A DNA stretch of 64,000 bases, from NCBI GenBank assembly GCA_963920575.1, contig OY986970.1:20591274-20655273 (forward strand), in the 5' to 3' direction. This DNA comes from Narthecium ossifragum (lineage: Eukaryota > Streptophyta > Magnoliopsida > Dioscoreales > Nartheciaceae). A program made the translations under genes and the position numbers. The notes under the pieces were generated by a model. It was not told the DNA's origin. It did no database searches and worked only from the letters and a program-made list of their open reading frames with translations. Below are positions 24,650 through 35,170 of the stretch, piece after piece. The first letter of the stretch is position 1; the number at the start of each line of letters is the position of its first letter.

Positions 24650-25365
24650 CAAACCAATTTGGGTATTTGATGAGAGGGAGCTCGCTTCATTTTAGCAAAG
24701 TATTTCCTGTACCTTCACTCACGGAAATAAGCTGCTTAAGATGGCTCCCAATCCCTTAACGTCTCCTGGGTGATTTTCTCCTCTACAGTACCTCTCTGCC
24801 CATTAAAATAAAAGAATGAATTTAACAGGAAAAGGTTTTAAAGAAGAAACATCAAGATTAGATATAAATTTACCTCTGGATCATCCAACACCCTGAGGAG
24901 ACTACTGTCGATGCTAAGGAGATCCTTTAACGATTCATTATAAATCTCTTTTGCTAAGAATTTTAAGACAAATGCTATCTCCTCATGCTGCTGAGAAGCA
25001 AAGCACCTTTTTAACTAATGAATCATGATGGAATGATAACTCTGACAGGAAATGAAGCACAAAAAAGGAAGAAGAAATTAGAGACTCATCAAGTATTTAT
25101 CCAAAATCACCTTCCTTACGTAGTCAAATATATATGCTACGGTGCTCTCAATTATGCCAGTCATTGTGTATGTTTCTCAACTGCTAGTTTGCTCATAAGC
25201 ATGTACGCTTGCTGCGGTATTATACCAAATTTCACAATTTAGTAGTCTGTGACCTAAGAGAAGATTGAACTTACAATTAATACCGCTCCCAACTGAAAGA
25301 GCAACTTCCTTGGCTACCTCCTCATAAACTTGTTTGGTAGTGCACTCACATCCTTCGTCATGGGA
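24650..25365 (-). pseudogene. Captured kinesin-7-type motor domain fragment, four exons with introns
   Basis: Four minus-strand segments match the plant KIN-7 motor domain in order. Exon a (25275-25362): TKQVYEEVAKEVALSVGSG then IN. Exon b (25120-25211): SSVHAYEQTSS, stop, ETYTMTG, the nucleotide-binding P-loop GQTSSGKTYTM with Gly to Glu and Gly to stop. Exon c (24874-24990, 39 codons): [19 protein letters not shown] and LRVLDDPE. Exon d (about 24650-24795): RGTVEEKITQETLRDW, then frameshifted SHLKQLISVSE and a SHQI-like tail. GT/AG borders remain: GTAAGT after exon a, CAG before b, GTAAGG after b, CAG before c, GTAAAT after c, CAG before d. Splicing a to b restores Asn-Ser-Ser in frame. The active form would be an ATP-driven microtubule motor; this copy is dead. 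Confidence 0.85.
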
Positions 25366-27190
25366 TTCTAGAGATGAATCGGACCAAGAGTGGAGATCTG
25401 ATAGCTAGCAGGCGGTGGTGCCGGACGGCTCAATTCAACCTCAGAGTGGTGGTTCTCTACATCAAGCACCTCCCAAACAATCAAACAGAGATAAATATGC
25501 ATGAAAGTTTCAGTTATAAAAGTGCACTGTCACTGATTATGTTAAAAAAGTTACAGTGAGTATTACTAATCAAACAGTCCAAAACAAAGGAGCCAATGAC
25601 ACTCCTAAAACCGAAACAACAGATCAATGAAAAATAAAATAACGAAAGATATAATTCTACCATATTTGAACTTATAGATATACAGTATAACATCATTCAT
25701 TCATGCATACCCAGAAAGAAATGGTAAAATTGTTTTCCTCACCATATCAAATGAAAACAATGATAAATTGACTTATTGAAGATAAAGATATACAACTTGA
25801 AAAAGGAAATAAAAGACGAAACTTTGCATGTGTACATTCATTCATGCATTTCCACAAAGAACCGGCGATAGTGTTCAATTGGATCACCATATCAAGTATA
25901 TGTAGCAGAATTCCTTCCACCAGAGTGCCTACAAAAGCCATTGACACCAGCAAATAAACCCACGCTACAGCATTCCCTGCCACAATCCGAGGAAAACAAA
26001 AGAAAATTTGTCAAAAACTCAACCGTGCATAGCATCAAAATTGCTGAAAAATCACTACCGTCAACACCCAAGCCGTCCGGCCTTCTCCCTCTTCACCGCC
26101 GGACTCTCTCGTCGCCAAGCCATCTGTCGCCCCGACAAAGCCTGCCGAACAGAGCAAGAAGCAACCGGTCGGAGTTTAGAGGAAAATGAAGAAGTGCTAA
26201 GAAGAAAGAAGCAAGAAGCAGATGAAGGAAAACAGAGCAGAGGAAAAAGAAGCGGAGAAAGAAAAAAAGAAGAAGAAGAAACCAAAGAAAAAAGAAGAGT
26301 AGAAGAAACAGAGGAAGATGAAAGGAAAAGAAAAGAGAAGGAAGAAGGAAGAAGGAAGAGGAGGGAGAAGAGGGAGACGCCGCGATGCTTACCTTCACTG
26401 CCGCCAAGCCCGAGGGTCCTCGCCGTCGACTCGCCAGCCTTTCTCCTCCCCTGTCAGCTTTCTTTCCTCCACCGCCGATCCCTCTCTCACTCTCCACCCA
26501 TCGGCTGGAGCTCCTTTCTCCCCACTACCACTACCTTCGCTACCGTCGAGCCCTCGATGGTTTTTCCCTTCTCTTCACCGACCAGGACTCATGGAGAAAG
26601 GTCCTGAAAGAAACGAAGAAAAAGAAGAGAAAGAAGAGAGCAGAGGAAAGAGGAAAGACATAGGTCCTTACCTGAGCTTGCCTTGTCGTCGCTGCCCTGG
26701 ACTTCATCGCCGTCGCCCAAAGCTGCTCACGGATCCATATTGCTTCCCTTCTTCAGCCGCCTCTCCCTCATCTCTCTCTCGCCGATCCCTCTCCACACCT
26801 CCACCGCCCCCGCATGGGGCGCTGAGCGTAGCCGACGGTGGGTTAGGCGTGGCCTACGGCGGGTTGGGCGATGCCGATGGGGGTGGTCGAGCGGCTCCTC
26901 TCCTCTCTGGTTGGGCAAGGCCGATGGGGTTGGGCGAGGCCGATCGATGGGGGATGGGATATGAGAGAGGGGGTGAGAGAGGGTGAGCAGCTCTGATGGG
27001 AGATGATGGGAGATGATGGGAGATGAGTGGAGGGTTTGAGACTGGTTGAAATTTCTGGCGGGAATCTAAATTTTGGAGTGGGAATCTTGATGTTTTAGAT
27101 CGAATCTGGACCGTTGGATGTGTTTGTAGGCAAATTCTGACCGCTCTTTATGTTTTATAGGGGGCACATTTCAAAAACCGTTGTGCTTTA
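25366..27190. other. HEL-1 5' side: GA-rich and C/T-rich low-complexity sequence
   Basis: It contains a purine-rich tract at 26190-26390 (GAAGAAG/GAGGAAG runs), C/T-rich Pro/Ser-coding shadow frames at 26390-26970 and a short tandem GATGGGAGAT repeat at 26990-27030. The stretch at 25370-25480 may be another captured exon, but I cannot identify it. The long open frames here look compositional. Confidence 0.4.
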
Positions 27191-27199
27191 TATAATAGA

Positions 27200-27867
27200 T
27201 GGTTGTGTAAGTTCATTCTCTGTCTTCCTTTCAAGAACCCTATTAGGGGCTATATTAAATTTGCTTAAGAAATTGCCTCTGGAAGACAAGTTTTGTCTCT
27301 TTCTACCTTCATTTTCCCATCTTCTTTGACAAAGCATGTTTGCATGGCTTTACTCTTCTTCGGACCATGTATTTCTATACTTTAAATCATCGGCCGCCAA
27401 AAGACCACTTGATGATGACTCCAGTTATTGAAATCCATGGCTTGCAGGACGACAATTGGCCAATGTCTAAAGCTTATAATGAATTATTTGCCATGAATTC
27501 TCCTATCTTCTTTGATAAAGTAAGTTTGCATCTCCTCTCCATCCTTCAATGCATGTATTTCTATACTTTAAACCATAGGCCATCAAAAGCATATCTGATG
27601 ATGGACAGATTTATTGAAACACATGATTGGCAGGATGGTGATTGGCAACTGACTAAAATTTTTAATGATTTCATTAACTGGGACCTGTCCTTCTTCTTTG
27701 ATGAATCATGTTTGCATGTCTTCTTCATTCTTCAATCCATGTACTTCTTTACATGGAACCACCTACCACCCAAATTCAATTTTAGTTGAGCTTGCATTGT
27801 GTCGAGCTCGAGACATTAAACCAAGCGCTTGGTCGGAGGCAACCCATCGTTGCTTTGATGTTTAACT
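27200..27867 (+). other. Element L interior with 186-bp in-frame tandem repeat
   Basis: Three copies (the third truncated) of a 186-bp unit cover about 27333-27785. The open frame 27340-27789 repeats with a 62-residue period: MYFYTLNHRPPKDHLMM, then MYFYTLNHRPSKAYLMM, then MYFFTWNHLPPKF. I do not recognise a domain. The block GCGCTTGGTCGGAGGCAACCC (about 27818) is the motif that follows pol in Athila-like elements, so this lies near the end of L's coding or 3' UTR part. TSD TAACT of TRIM-1 is at 27863-27867. Confidence 0.55.
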
Positions 27868-27896
27868 TGTCGGTTCAGGATCAACGAGCTAACCTC
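27868..27896 (-). mobile_element. TRIM-1, left 29 bp of its 3' LTR (rest at 53541-54200)
   Basis: It starts TGTCGGTTCAGG after TSD TAACT and is cut by ATH-G. The same words recur in the other TRIM LTR at 53890-53915 (TCGATTCAGGATCCAATAGC). TSD ACCTC (27892-27896) of ATH-G pairs with ACCAC at 53541-53545, one mismatch. Confidence 0.8.
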
Positions 27897-30304
27897 TGAT
27901 GAATAAATTTTATATCTCGCAAGTATACGAATCGGTGCAATCAGTATAGTAGCAAGACGAGTATCGTACCCACAGAGATTTGTAAAGTGAAACGCAAAAG
28001 AACAGAACAGAAAGAAAATAAGGAAGGGAAAATAGAAATATAAAGTCTCGAAAATAGATGCTCTAATAACGAAATAAGGAAATGATGGAAATATGATGGA
28101 TGAATACTAAGGTTCCGATTTCACCATAATATCCTCATTCTATGCATTGAATCAATCAAGATTTCAGTTTAATTCCAAGAGCTCGTTCTTCCGGTATGAT
28201 GATCCGTTCGATCACGGTCTTCACCAAGTACCCCCAATTAACCCTAGCTAATGAACCCATAACTAAGTGTTAACCAAGAATCCATTAAGTTCTGAAGAAC
28301 AAATATAAACCAAGAAGTGTCTTAGCTTGAACCCGGCTTCGACTAAATCTCATTCATTCATATATCCTGCAAGATTAGGGAATGAACCCTCACCCAATCT
28401 CACACAACACAATCTATAATACTTCTATTGGCCAGATAAAGGTATTGAAGATCTCAGTTATAATAATGAATGAAACAAGAAATATAAACTGATTAAATAA
28501 CTATGATCCAATAACATAGAATGATTCAGTTAGGCTACATCGGTTCCTTAGCAAAGGGATTAGCCACTCATGTTCATAAAAACAACCAAGATATTTATAA
28601 GAAAGTTAAGAAAGAAAAACCCTAGATCTTCGTGTGGTCTTCTCCCCTCTTTCCGGCCTTCAAAACTCCGGCAAGAGTGCTGGCTAACCTCCCCCATAAG
28701 TCCTGGACGACCTCCTTAAGTAGGGGTAAGAAACCCTAATTTTACTTCAGCTTTTGGATTAAATCTGGATGTGAGGACCTGTCCCTCTACCCATGTGGCT
28801 CGTTGTAGACCGCAAGGGCAATTTGGTAAATTGTGCCTTGTTGGTTTGTTTCACACCCGCGTGTGCACACACTGACCTTGTTTGTGTTAGTGTTTGTTTA
28901 GAATGACTAGGTGGACCCGGGATCGGAAGATCCCAGCTCGGACGCGCGAAAGCTTGCCTTTGGGCAGCTGACGACCCTTGAGCGATCGATCGCTCCTTGG
29001 AGCGATCGGTCGGACTCGTGAGCGAGTCGGTGGGTTTTGACCCGCTCGGATCGATCCGACTTGGTGTTGGGATCGATCCGGGGCGCGAGCGATCGATCGG
29101 ACTCGCGTCAGTGGCTTTTCTGCTTCGCGAGGACGGCCGCCGTTGGCCGTCGCTCTCTCTTGTCAAAGGGGGAGGACTTTCCCTCCCCTCTTCCCCTGTT
29201 TTTCCGGCAGCCACCTTCCCCTCTTCCGTTCTCCCTCCTCCGACCATCAAATTGGGTGTTCTAAGGCTCATTGGATCCGTGGCAATGAGAGTAAGGCTCC
29301 TGGTGTGGTTTGGAGGCTTGTTGGTGGCTGGTTGCGAGGGATCAACCGGGATTAGCGTTCTTAGTAGGTTCTTCTACCTACTGTGTTGTTTTTGGGTTTT
29401 CTTTAGATCTAGCTGTTGGATCTTGTTGACCTTTGTCTTGTTGGTTTCCTTATGCCTAGTAGAATTTCTGATATGAGTTTTATGATCTTTGGTTGATATC
29501 TTAGTAGGTTCTATGCATGATTAAGTTCGGTTTCTCTGTTTTTTTGCTGTTCTTGAAGAACAGCCGGCTTGCGGCATGTTTTCCGGGCGGCACGTACTAG
29601 ATCTCTTCGTTAGCTTTCCATTTCATCTTATTTCATACTAGTGAATGCCCGTGCCTACGACACGAAAAATTTAAGGTTTCTTTTAGAAATTTTCGACAAA
29701 AACTACCCTGTACCGAGAGTTAAATGAAACAATTCTACAACATTCTTCAAATACAAAAATTAAATCACATTATAAAAGGGGCAAACATTGTCCCCGGGGC
29801 AAACCTTGTCCCCACAAACATTCATAATAAATTTAACACGCTCTATATGTGACATAAAATAGATCAAACTAAATGAATATTGTAGTAAAATACAAAACCA
29901 ACATTCACATGCAAATAACTTACTATGCCAACGATAAGTTGATCATTATTATCATCAGCCATCATGGAGGATCTACAATAGAAAAAGATGCAATCAATGA
30001 ACACTAAACCTAGCATATCATATACAGTCAATGAACAACATATGACAATCCAACCCTCCACTTAAAAATCCCAAGAAACCCAAAAAAAATATGAACCAAA
30101 ACCCAGACGAACAATAAAGGCATCTTCTAAGCTAAGCTTTCCATCTACTTAGGCTTCCACCACTACTATTACATTAGAATCAGAAAACAATGAAGACATC
30201 TTCTTGCCACTGTTGCTCAAGGTCTACAGGTTGGACATTGTAAACATGGCTGAGACCTTCACAGTTCGGTCCAGCTCGAAATCAAGTAAGAATGAGATAT
30301 GTCT

Positions 30305-30504
30305 NNNNNNNNNNNNNNNNNNNNNNNNNNNNNNNNNNNNNNNNNNNNNNNNNNNNNNNNNNNNNNNNNNNNNNNNNNNNNNNNNNNNNNNNNNNNNNNN
30401 NNNNNNNNNNNNNNNNNNNNNNNNNNNNNNNNNNNNNNNNNNNNNNNNNNNNNNNNNNNNNNNNNNNNNNNNNNNNNNNNNNNNNNNNNNNNNNNNNNNN
30501 NNNN
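30305..30504. other. Assembly gap (200 N)
   Basis: Exactly 200 N, so a placeholder length. It sits beside a GC-rich tandem repeat in HEL-2. Any frame read across it is meaningless. Confidence 0.99.
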
Positions 30505-30960
30505 GACGGCGTGGAGGGTTGGGTGGTCGAGGGCGGGTTGGGCGGTCGGCGACGGCGCGGCGTCAGGCGAGGTCGGGCGAGGTCGTGCGAGGTCGGGCGA
30601 GGTTGGGCGAGGACGGCGAGGACGGAGTCGGTGCGGAGGGCGAGCTTGGGCGAGAGGTGAGGGGAAAGAGAGGGGCGAGGACGGCGAGGACGGCGTCGGT
30701 GCGGAGGGCGAGCTTGGGCGAGAGGTGAGGGGAAAGAGAGGGGCGAGGACGGCGTCGGTGCGGAGGGCGAGCTTGGGCGAGAGGTGAGGGGAAAGAGAGG
30801 GGACGGGGGAGAGGTGAGGAGAAAGAGAGGGGACGGGGGAGAGGGGACGAAGACAGGGGGAGAGGGTGGGAGAGGTGACAGGGGAGAGGGGACGAAGACA
30901 GGGCGAGAGGGTGGGAGAGGTGACGGGGGAGAGGTGAGGGACGGATGGGACTCACGTCCC
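30505..30960. repeat. GC-rich minisatellite in HEL-2
   Basis: A unit of roughly 70 bp (GGCGTCGGTGCGGAGGGCGA, then GCTTGGGCGAGAGGTGAGGG, then GAAAGAGAGG) is repeated about three times between 30600 and 30810. It decays into GGGAGAGGNGACG repeats to 30950. The gap beside it probably contains further units. Confidence 0.8.
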
Positions 30961-32619
30961 ATCTCTCTCAAAGTTGAAATTTGAACGGGAGAGGGAGAGG
31001 GAGAGGAGTGGGCGCGGGGCTGAATTTTCGGCGGGTGGGTGGGAGGAAGAAAGTTTGGGCGGGAGTTTTGGGGGGAATGAAAATTTGGGTGGGAATTTGG
31101 ACCGCTGGATGTGTTTGGAGATAGATCTGGACCGCTCTTTATGTCTTATAGTTGAGACATTTCAAAAACCGCTCTTCCTTATATAATAGATTTTTCCGAT
31201 TTGTATACAATTTGTTATGAATTTTGTGTTGGAGGGCTGCGTTGCATCAATTAATTGGTAAGTTAGTTTGATTAGCGATTTTGATTAGTGTTTTCCAGTT
31301 ATTCCAACCGTTGGATGATTATGGATTTTGGATATGTTGATCCTGGTTTATACACCTACTGATGGCTAAGTTGGATCTTGAATCCGACGTCGTTTGGACG
31401 TCGGATCGACGGGATCAATTAGCCCCTAAGTAGAGGTTTTGGGTTTTGAATATAATATTATATTTCGGAATATAATATTATATTGTTTATTATTCATCAT
31501 CGTTTTCGGGGTTGCTTCCCGTTGCAGGATTCTGCGGTCGACGGTCGTGGTACCGTCGTAATGCCGGGACCCGCTGCAGATCGGCAGGCAGCGGTCGGTA
31601 GTACCGCTGCAGTGATCCGGTTGACTTATATGATATTTTGTCATACTGTTGCATGCTTTACTTCTTATCTGTGTATGTCATAACATGCATTGTTGTCTTG
31701 TGCATTAGTTGCATTGGTTAGGGCGTGGGTGATCCTTGGGTCGCCGTCCCGAGGCTGGAAGCTCGGACTTAGCTCTAGGACTGGGGTTGGGTAGATTGGA
31801 CCCGGTTTGAATGGTGGTTTTCAGTCGATTCGATGATAGGCTTAGATGACTGGTACACTTGTGGCTTGATGATTGTAGAGGTCGAGTCGGCCTCAAGTCA
31901 GGTGTTGAGGATGCCATCGGTGGCGGGTCTTGTTATTTGGGCAGTGTCCGTTCCTGCCGGTAGGGGATCAGTGTCGGCCCAGTCCGTGTTGGGTGACCAC
32001 AGCTGGCACCCTGCGACACTAGGTGTATCCAGGATGGGCCCAGTCCGTTGGGGTGACCATGGTTGGATATGCCTAGAGATCACCGGTGAAGGGTAATGGG
32101 ACCCTTGTAGCTCACTCGAGTCTAGCTTGAGGGCGACACTGTTGCGTTTCCCTCTTCCTTCTGTGTGTCGTAGTGTAGATCCCTACTGAGCTTAGTGCTC
32201 ACACCTACCCGGGCTGCGTTTTGCAGGTGCATGCGTCAGTTCTTCCTCTGTGGCCCCTACCGGGCAGTTGGTCGGCGGTGCGGCGGTGCCTAGTGGATTT
32301 TGAGAGGTGGCGATAATTACTGCTTTTACCCTTTTGTTAGTTAGTCTCCTACGGGAGTAATGTTTTATTTGGATCTTCCCCTCTCCGAGGATTTGTATAT
32401 TAAACACTTTGAGTTTTAAATTTGTGGTTCGAGGTTTTGCTAATTAATGTCTTTTAATTGAGGGTGCTTTTGGTGAATTGTTAGGGAGACCAATAGGTTA
32501 GAGGGAACCCTCACCAGCTTTGCTTTCCGCGTTTTGTAGGTTCCGATTCGCGTCGCCCAGCCCGGTTGGGCTTTCTCGGGTCGAGGCGCGACAGGTCCGT
32601 TCATTTTCAGGTCGTCTGA

Positions 32620-32935
32620 CAAAGGATCGATCTCCTTAAGGATAGAGATCGATCTTCTTTCTTTTCTCAATTCTTGTATCCTGGTTCGCCCCAACTAAGA
32701 TCGATCTCTTTAAGATAGAGATCGATCTTCTTTCTCCGAAGACTCAGCTCCTTCCAAACCGCCTAGTTTCAGATCGATCTCTTTCATCTATTCTTGACGA
32801 CGCCCACAAAGATCGATCTTTTTCAAAGAAGAGATCGATCTCTTTATACTTGGTCCTCTGTCAACTCTCTGTTAATGTCTGAGCACAAAAAGAGATCGAT
32901 CTGCATTGGATCAGATCGATCTTCTTCTTCCGTAG
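32620..32935 (-). repeat. AGATCGATCT palindrome array in the ATH-G 3' LTR
   Basis: About nine AGATCGATCT or GGATCGATCT words occur in pairs enclosing short spacers (for example TCTCCTTAAGGATAGA). The partner array is at 52863-53190 in the 5' LTR. Confidence 0.8.
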
Positions 32936-33269
32936 TTGCTTGCTCCTGCACCACTCCTATCAACCATGGCATATCTTCATCTAGGAAACTCCAAATCACG
33001 AACCGTAAAATACTCCAGAAACTAGACTAGAGCTTTCCAAAGGTATATGGCACATCGTCTGGTTCTTCATGAGCAGGTACAGTTTAATCTCTCAAGTTAA
33101 TCCATGTGATCTTTTCAGCTTCTTTGTTCCTTTTTCCTGTATTTTCTAAACAACTATGTGACGCAGCATATAGATATAAAAATAGTAATAAAGATGTTGA
33201 TTAAGGCTAATTATCTAACAATTGAGATGGTTATAAGGCTATTCAGAGTGCACTTTCATGCACTCATCA

Positions 33270-33507
33270 CACCCCCCAACCAGCTTATTGCTAGTCTCTA
33301 GCAATTTTAAGCGCATAAAATATATTAAGCACACCAACGATCTAAGGTTGTAGACATGCATAATAAGAGTTCTACCTTGTCAAGTGAATAGTATTCTATA
33401 TAGTACAGAGCACGAAACGTCCTATACTCATGCACATGCTACTAACACGTGAAATTAACTTCTACACTTCGAACATGCTAATCACCATCCAGACGAACAG
33501 ATGTGTG
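33270..33507 (-). other. ATH-G 3' UTR terminal part with polypurine tract
   Basis: Noncoding. On minus it ends GGTTGGGGGGTG next to the LTR start TGATGAG, the polypurine primer. It is cut by ATH-I at 33508 and continues at 45725. It is about as similar to the corresponding ATH-I stretch (35171 on) as the two LTRs are to each other. Confidence 0.75.
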
Positions 33508-35170
33508 ATGTCGCTCAAATGTGTCACGCACAGCGGTCGCGGTGCAGTACAGCATAAGAGAGGTCGAACCCACAGAGAGACAAGCAGGAAAGATCCAGAA
33601 ACACAGATAACAATGAATTGAAAACAATCAAGACAGCTAACTAAACTAAATTAGATCAAAGGATTAATGATAATGTAATGTTAACTAAAGATATCAGGCT
33701 TTTGATAAGGCTTGGCTTCAGGAATCACTTCACTCGGATTTAGGCTCTTCTCTTCTCAATGGTCCATATAATACTCAGTTAAGGGATTCACGTCCCAATC
33801 GCCTTAACCGGAAGATATAGAATTATGAATCTGATAAAATATAAATGTCTCTTCCTATGATTGGTTCTTCCTTTTTATTGTTCTAACTTCATCCAACCAA
33901 ACCTAAGAATACACGATACCGGCTGTCACTACAGGCAACGCGCAGTAAAAGTTCATCGGGACAAAGCCCTAACTCTAACCGGATCCCTAAGAATACACAA
34001 TACCAACTCTCACAATCGACAATGCATAGCAAAGATCTCACGGGATAGAGCCCAACCTTGTCTTACCAGATCCCTAAGAATATACAATACCAGCTGTCAC
34101 TACGGGCAATGTATAGCAAAGGTCTCGCAAGACTCGGTAGGAGAATCAAAAGAGAAGACTATGGGATTATAAGATCATGAAAGAAGCATGACTGGATTTA
34201 TAATAATGTTTAACCACAAAGCAATCTGTGAAGATCCAATACATAAAAAGAGTTTAACAATAAAGATTAAAACTATGAACCATTGTTGGAGAAGAAGCCC
34301 TAGTTCTCGCTAGATCATCCGTCCGCCATGCCCGCGGATTACTCGGCCATGGATGGAGATGTCTCCATCTTTTTCCTCTTGAAAAAGTCTTGAAAAGAGC
34401 CTCCAAAAACGTCCAAGAAGTCCCCCTCAAACCCTGAAAAGAGTCCTATTTATAGCCCCAAAGTCTCTCCATCAACGGATTTGATCTAACCCGTTGATTT
34501 AATTCACTGGGAACGTCCGATCGATCCTCCTCGGGATGTTGGATCGATCGGTCTCATTAAAATCTTCAACTTCTATATACACCCGAGTTCGATCGATCGG
34601 ATTATGAGTGTTGGATCGATCGGTTGCCTAAAAATCCACCTTCTCTGGCTATTTTTGAGTCCGATCGATCGAACTTTAGGTGTCCTATCGATCGGACCCC
34701 TTAGGAGGGATGGAGGGATCGATCGGACCCCTTATGGCTGAAAAATATAGGTTCTGTCACGTTTCTGCGTAGTCCGATGGATCGGCGGATCGATCAGCGG
34801 ATCAATCGGACTCCCAGCTTATTTTCTGTCCTGCCATTCAGACTGCGCCATCGGTACTAAAATTGCCGTAACATCCTCTAGGAAACTCAGAATCACGAAT
34901 CGTAAAATTCTCCAGAATCTAGACTTCAAGAGCTTTCTAACCATATATTGCACATCATCTGGTTCTTCATGAGCAGGTACAGATTAATTTTTGAAGTTGA
35001 TCCATATACTCTTTTCAGCTTCTTTTAGCTCCAATTTCCTGTATTTTCCAAACAACCATGTGAAGCATATAAAAGTATAAAAATAGTAATAAAGATGCTG
35101 ATTAAGGATAATAATCTAGCAATTGAGATGGTTATAAGACTGTTCAAAGTGCACTTTCATGCACTCATCA
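33508..35170 (-). mobile_element. ATH-I 3' LTR (1663 bp)
   Basis: Pairs with 44071-45724 almost base for base; ends TGATGTCGCTC and TGCACTCATCA in plus. The minus TATAAATA is at 34447-34454, and GATCGATC words are at 34515-34810. Confidence 0.92.
34515..34810 (-). repeat. CCGATCGATCGG palindrome array in the ATH-I LTR
   Basis: Words such as TCCGATCGATC and GGATCGATCGG appear about ten times, on the far (upstream) side of the minus-strand TATA box. The same array is at 45080-45360 in the other LTR; small differences include an extra GGATCGATCAG unit here near 34790. Confidence 0.8.

Larger units (their letters stand above)
21514..27199 (-). mobile_element. HEL-1: Helitron (5686 bp) with captured gene fragment
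   Basis: Read on minus, it starts TCTATTATATAAAGC after a host A (27199 downwards). It ends with the hairpin CCGTGTCGTAGGCACGG (21525-21541), six bases and then CTAG (21514-21517) before a host T. These are Helitron hallmarks: 5' TC, 3' hairpin plus CTRR, A/T insertion, no TSD. HEL-2 at 29638 shares both ends and the inner block, which supports the limits. No Rep/helicase ORF is visible, so it is non-autonomous. Confidence 0.8.
29638..31190 (-). mobile_element. HEL-2: short Helitron (1553 bp including a 200-N gap)
   Basis: It has the same ends as HEL-1: on minus, TCTATTATATAAGG at the 5' side (31190) and, at the 3' side, a hairpin around CGTGTCGTAGGCACG followed by CTAG (29638-29641). The interrupted LTR-A reads GATTTCATA before and TTTTT after, matching the uninterrupted copy near 5125. 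No gene is visible. Confidence 0.8.
28770..32593 (+). mobile_element. Solo LTR of family LTR-A, copy 4, split by HEL-2
   Basis: It starts TGTGAGGACCTGTCC and ends GAGGCGCGACA. Comparison with the empty site in the ATH-G 5' LTR shows an imperfect TSD: CTGGA on the left, and only GGT of CTGGT on the right (a two-base loss). Without HEL-2 it is about 2.27 kb. Family marks are GATCGATC words (28983-29100), GTAGGT/ACCTAC repeat (29363-29382), leader hairpin (29546-29564), AT palindrome pair (31450-31484) and CTACCCGGGCTGC (about 32205). Confidence 0.83.
27897..33269 (-). mobile_element. ATH-G 3' LTR, split by LTR-A copy 4
   Basis: It is homologous to 51961-53540 along its length: both begin TGATGAATAAATTTTATATC and end CACTTTCATGCACTCATCA. 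The insertion 28770-32593 divides it after AAATCTGG; the intact partner reads AAATCTGGTCCG at about 52835. Net length is about 1.55 kb. Confidence 0.88.

Noticed and set aside
26008..26986. Open frames of 199 and 222 residues in HEL-1
   Set aside because: Lys/Glu/Arg runs from a GAA/GAG-rich tract and Pro/Ser runs from C/T-rich DNA; overlapping frames on both strands are equally open.
30204..30971. Long frames crossing the gap
   Set aside because: They are translated through N and a minisatellite.
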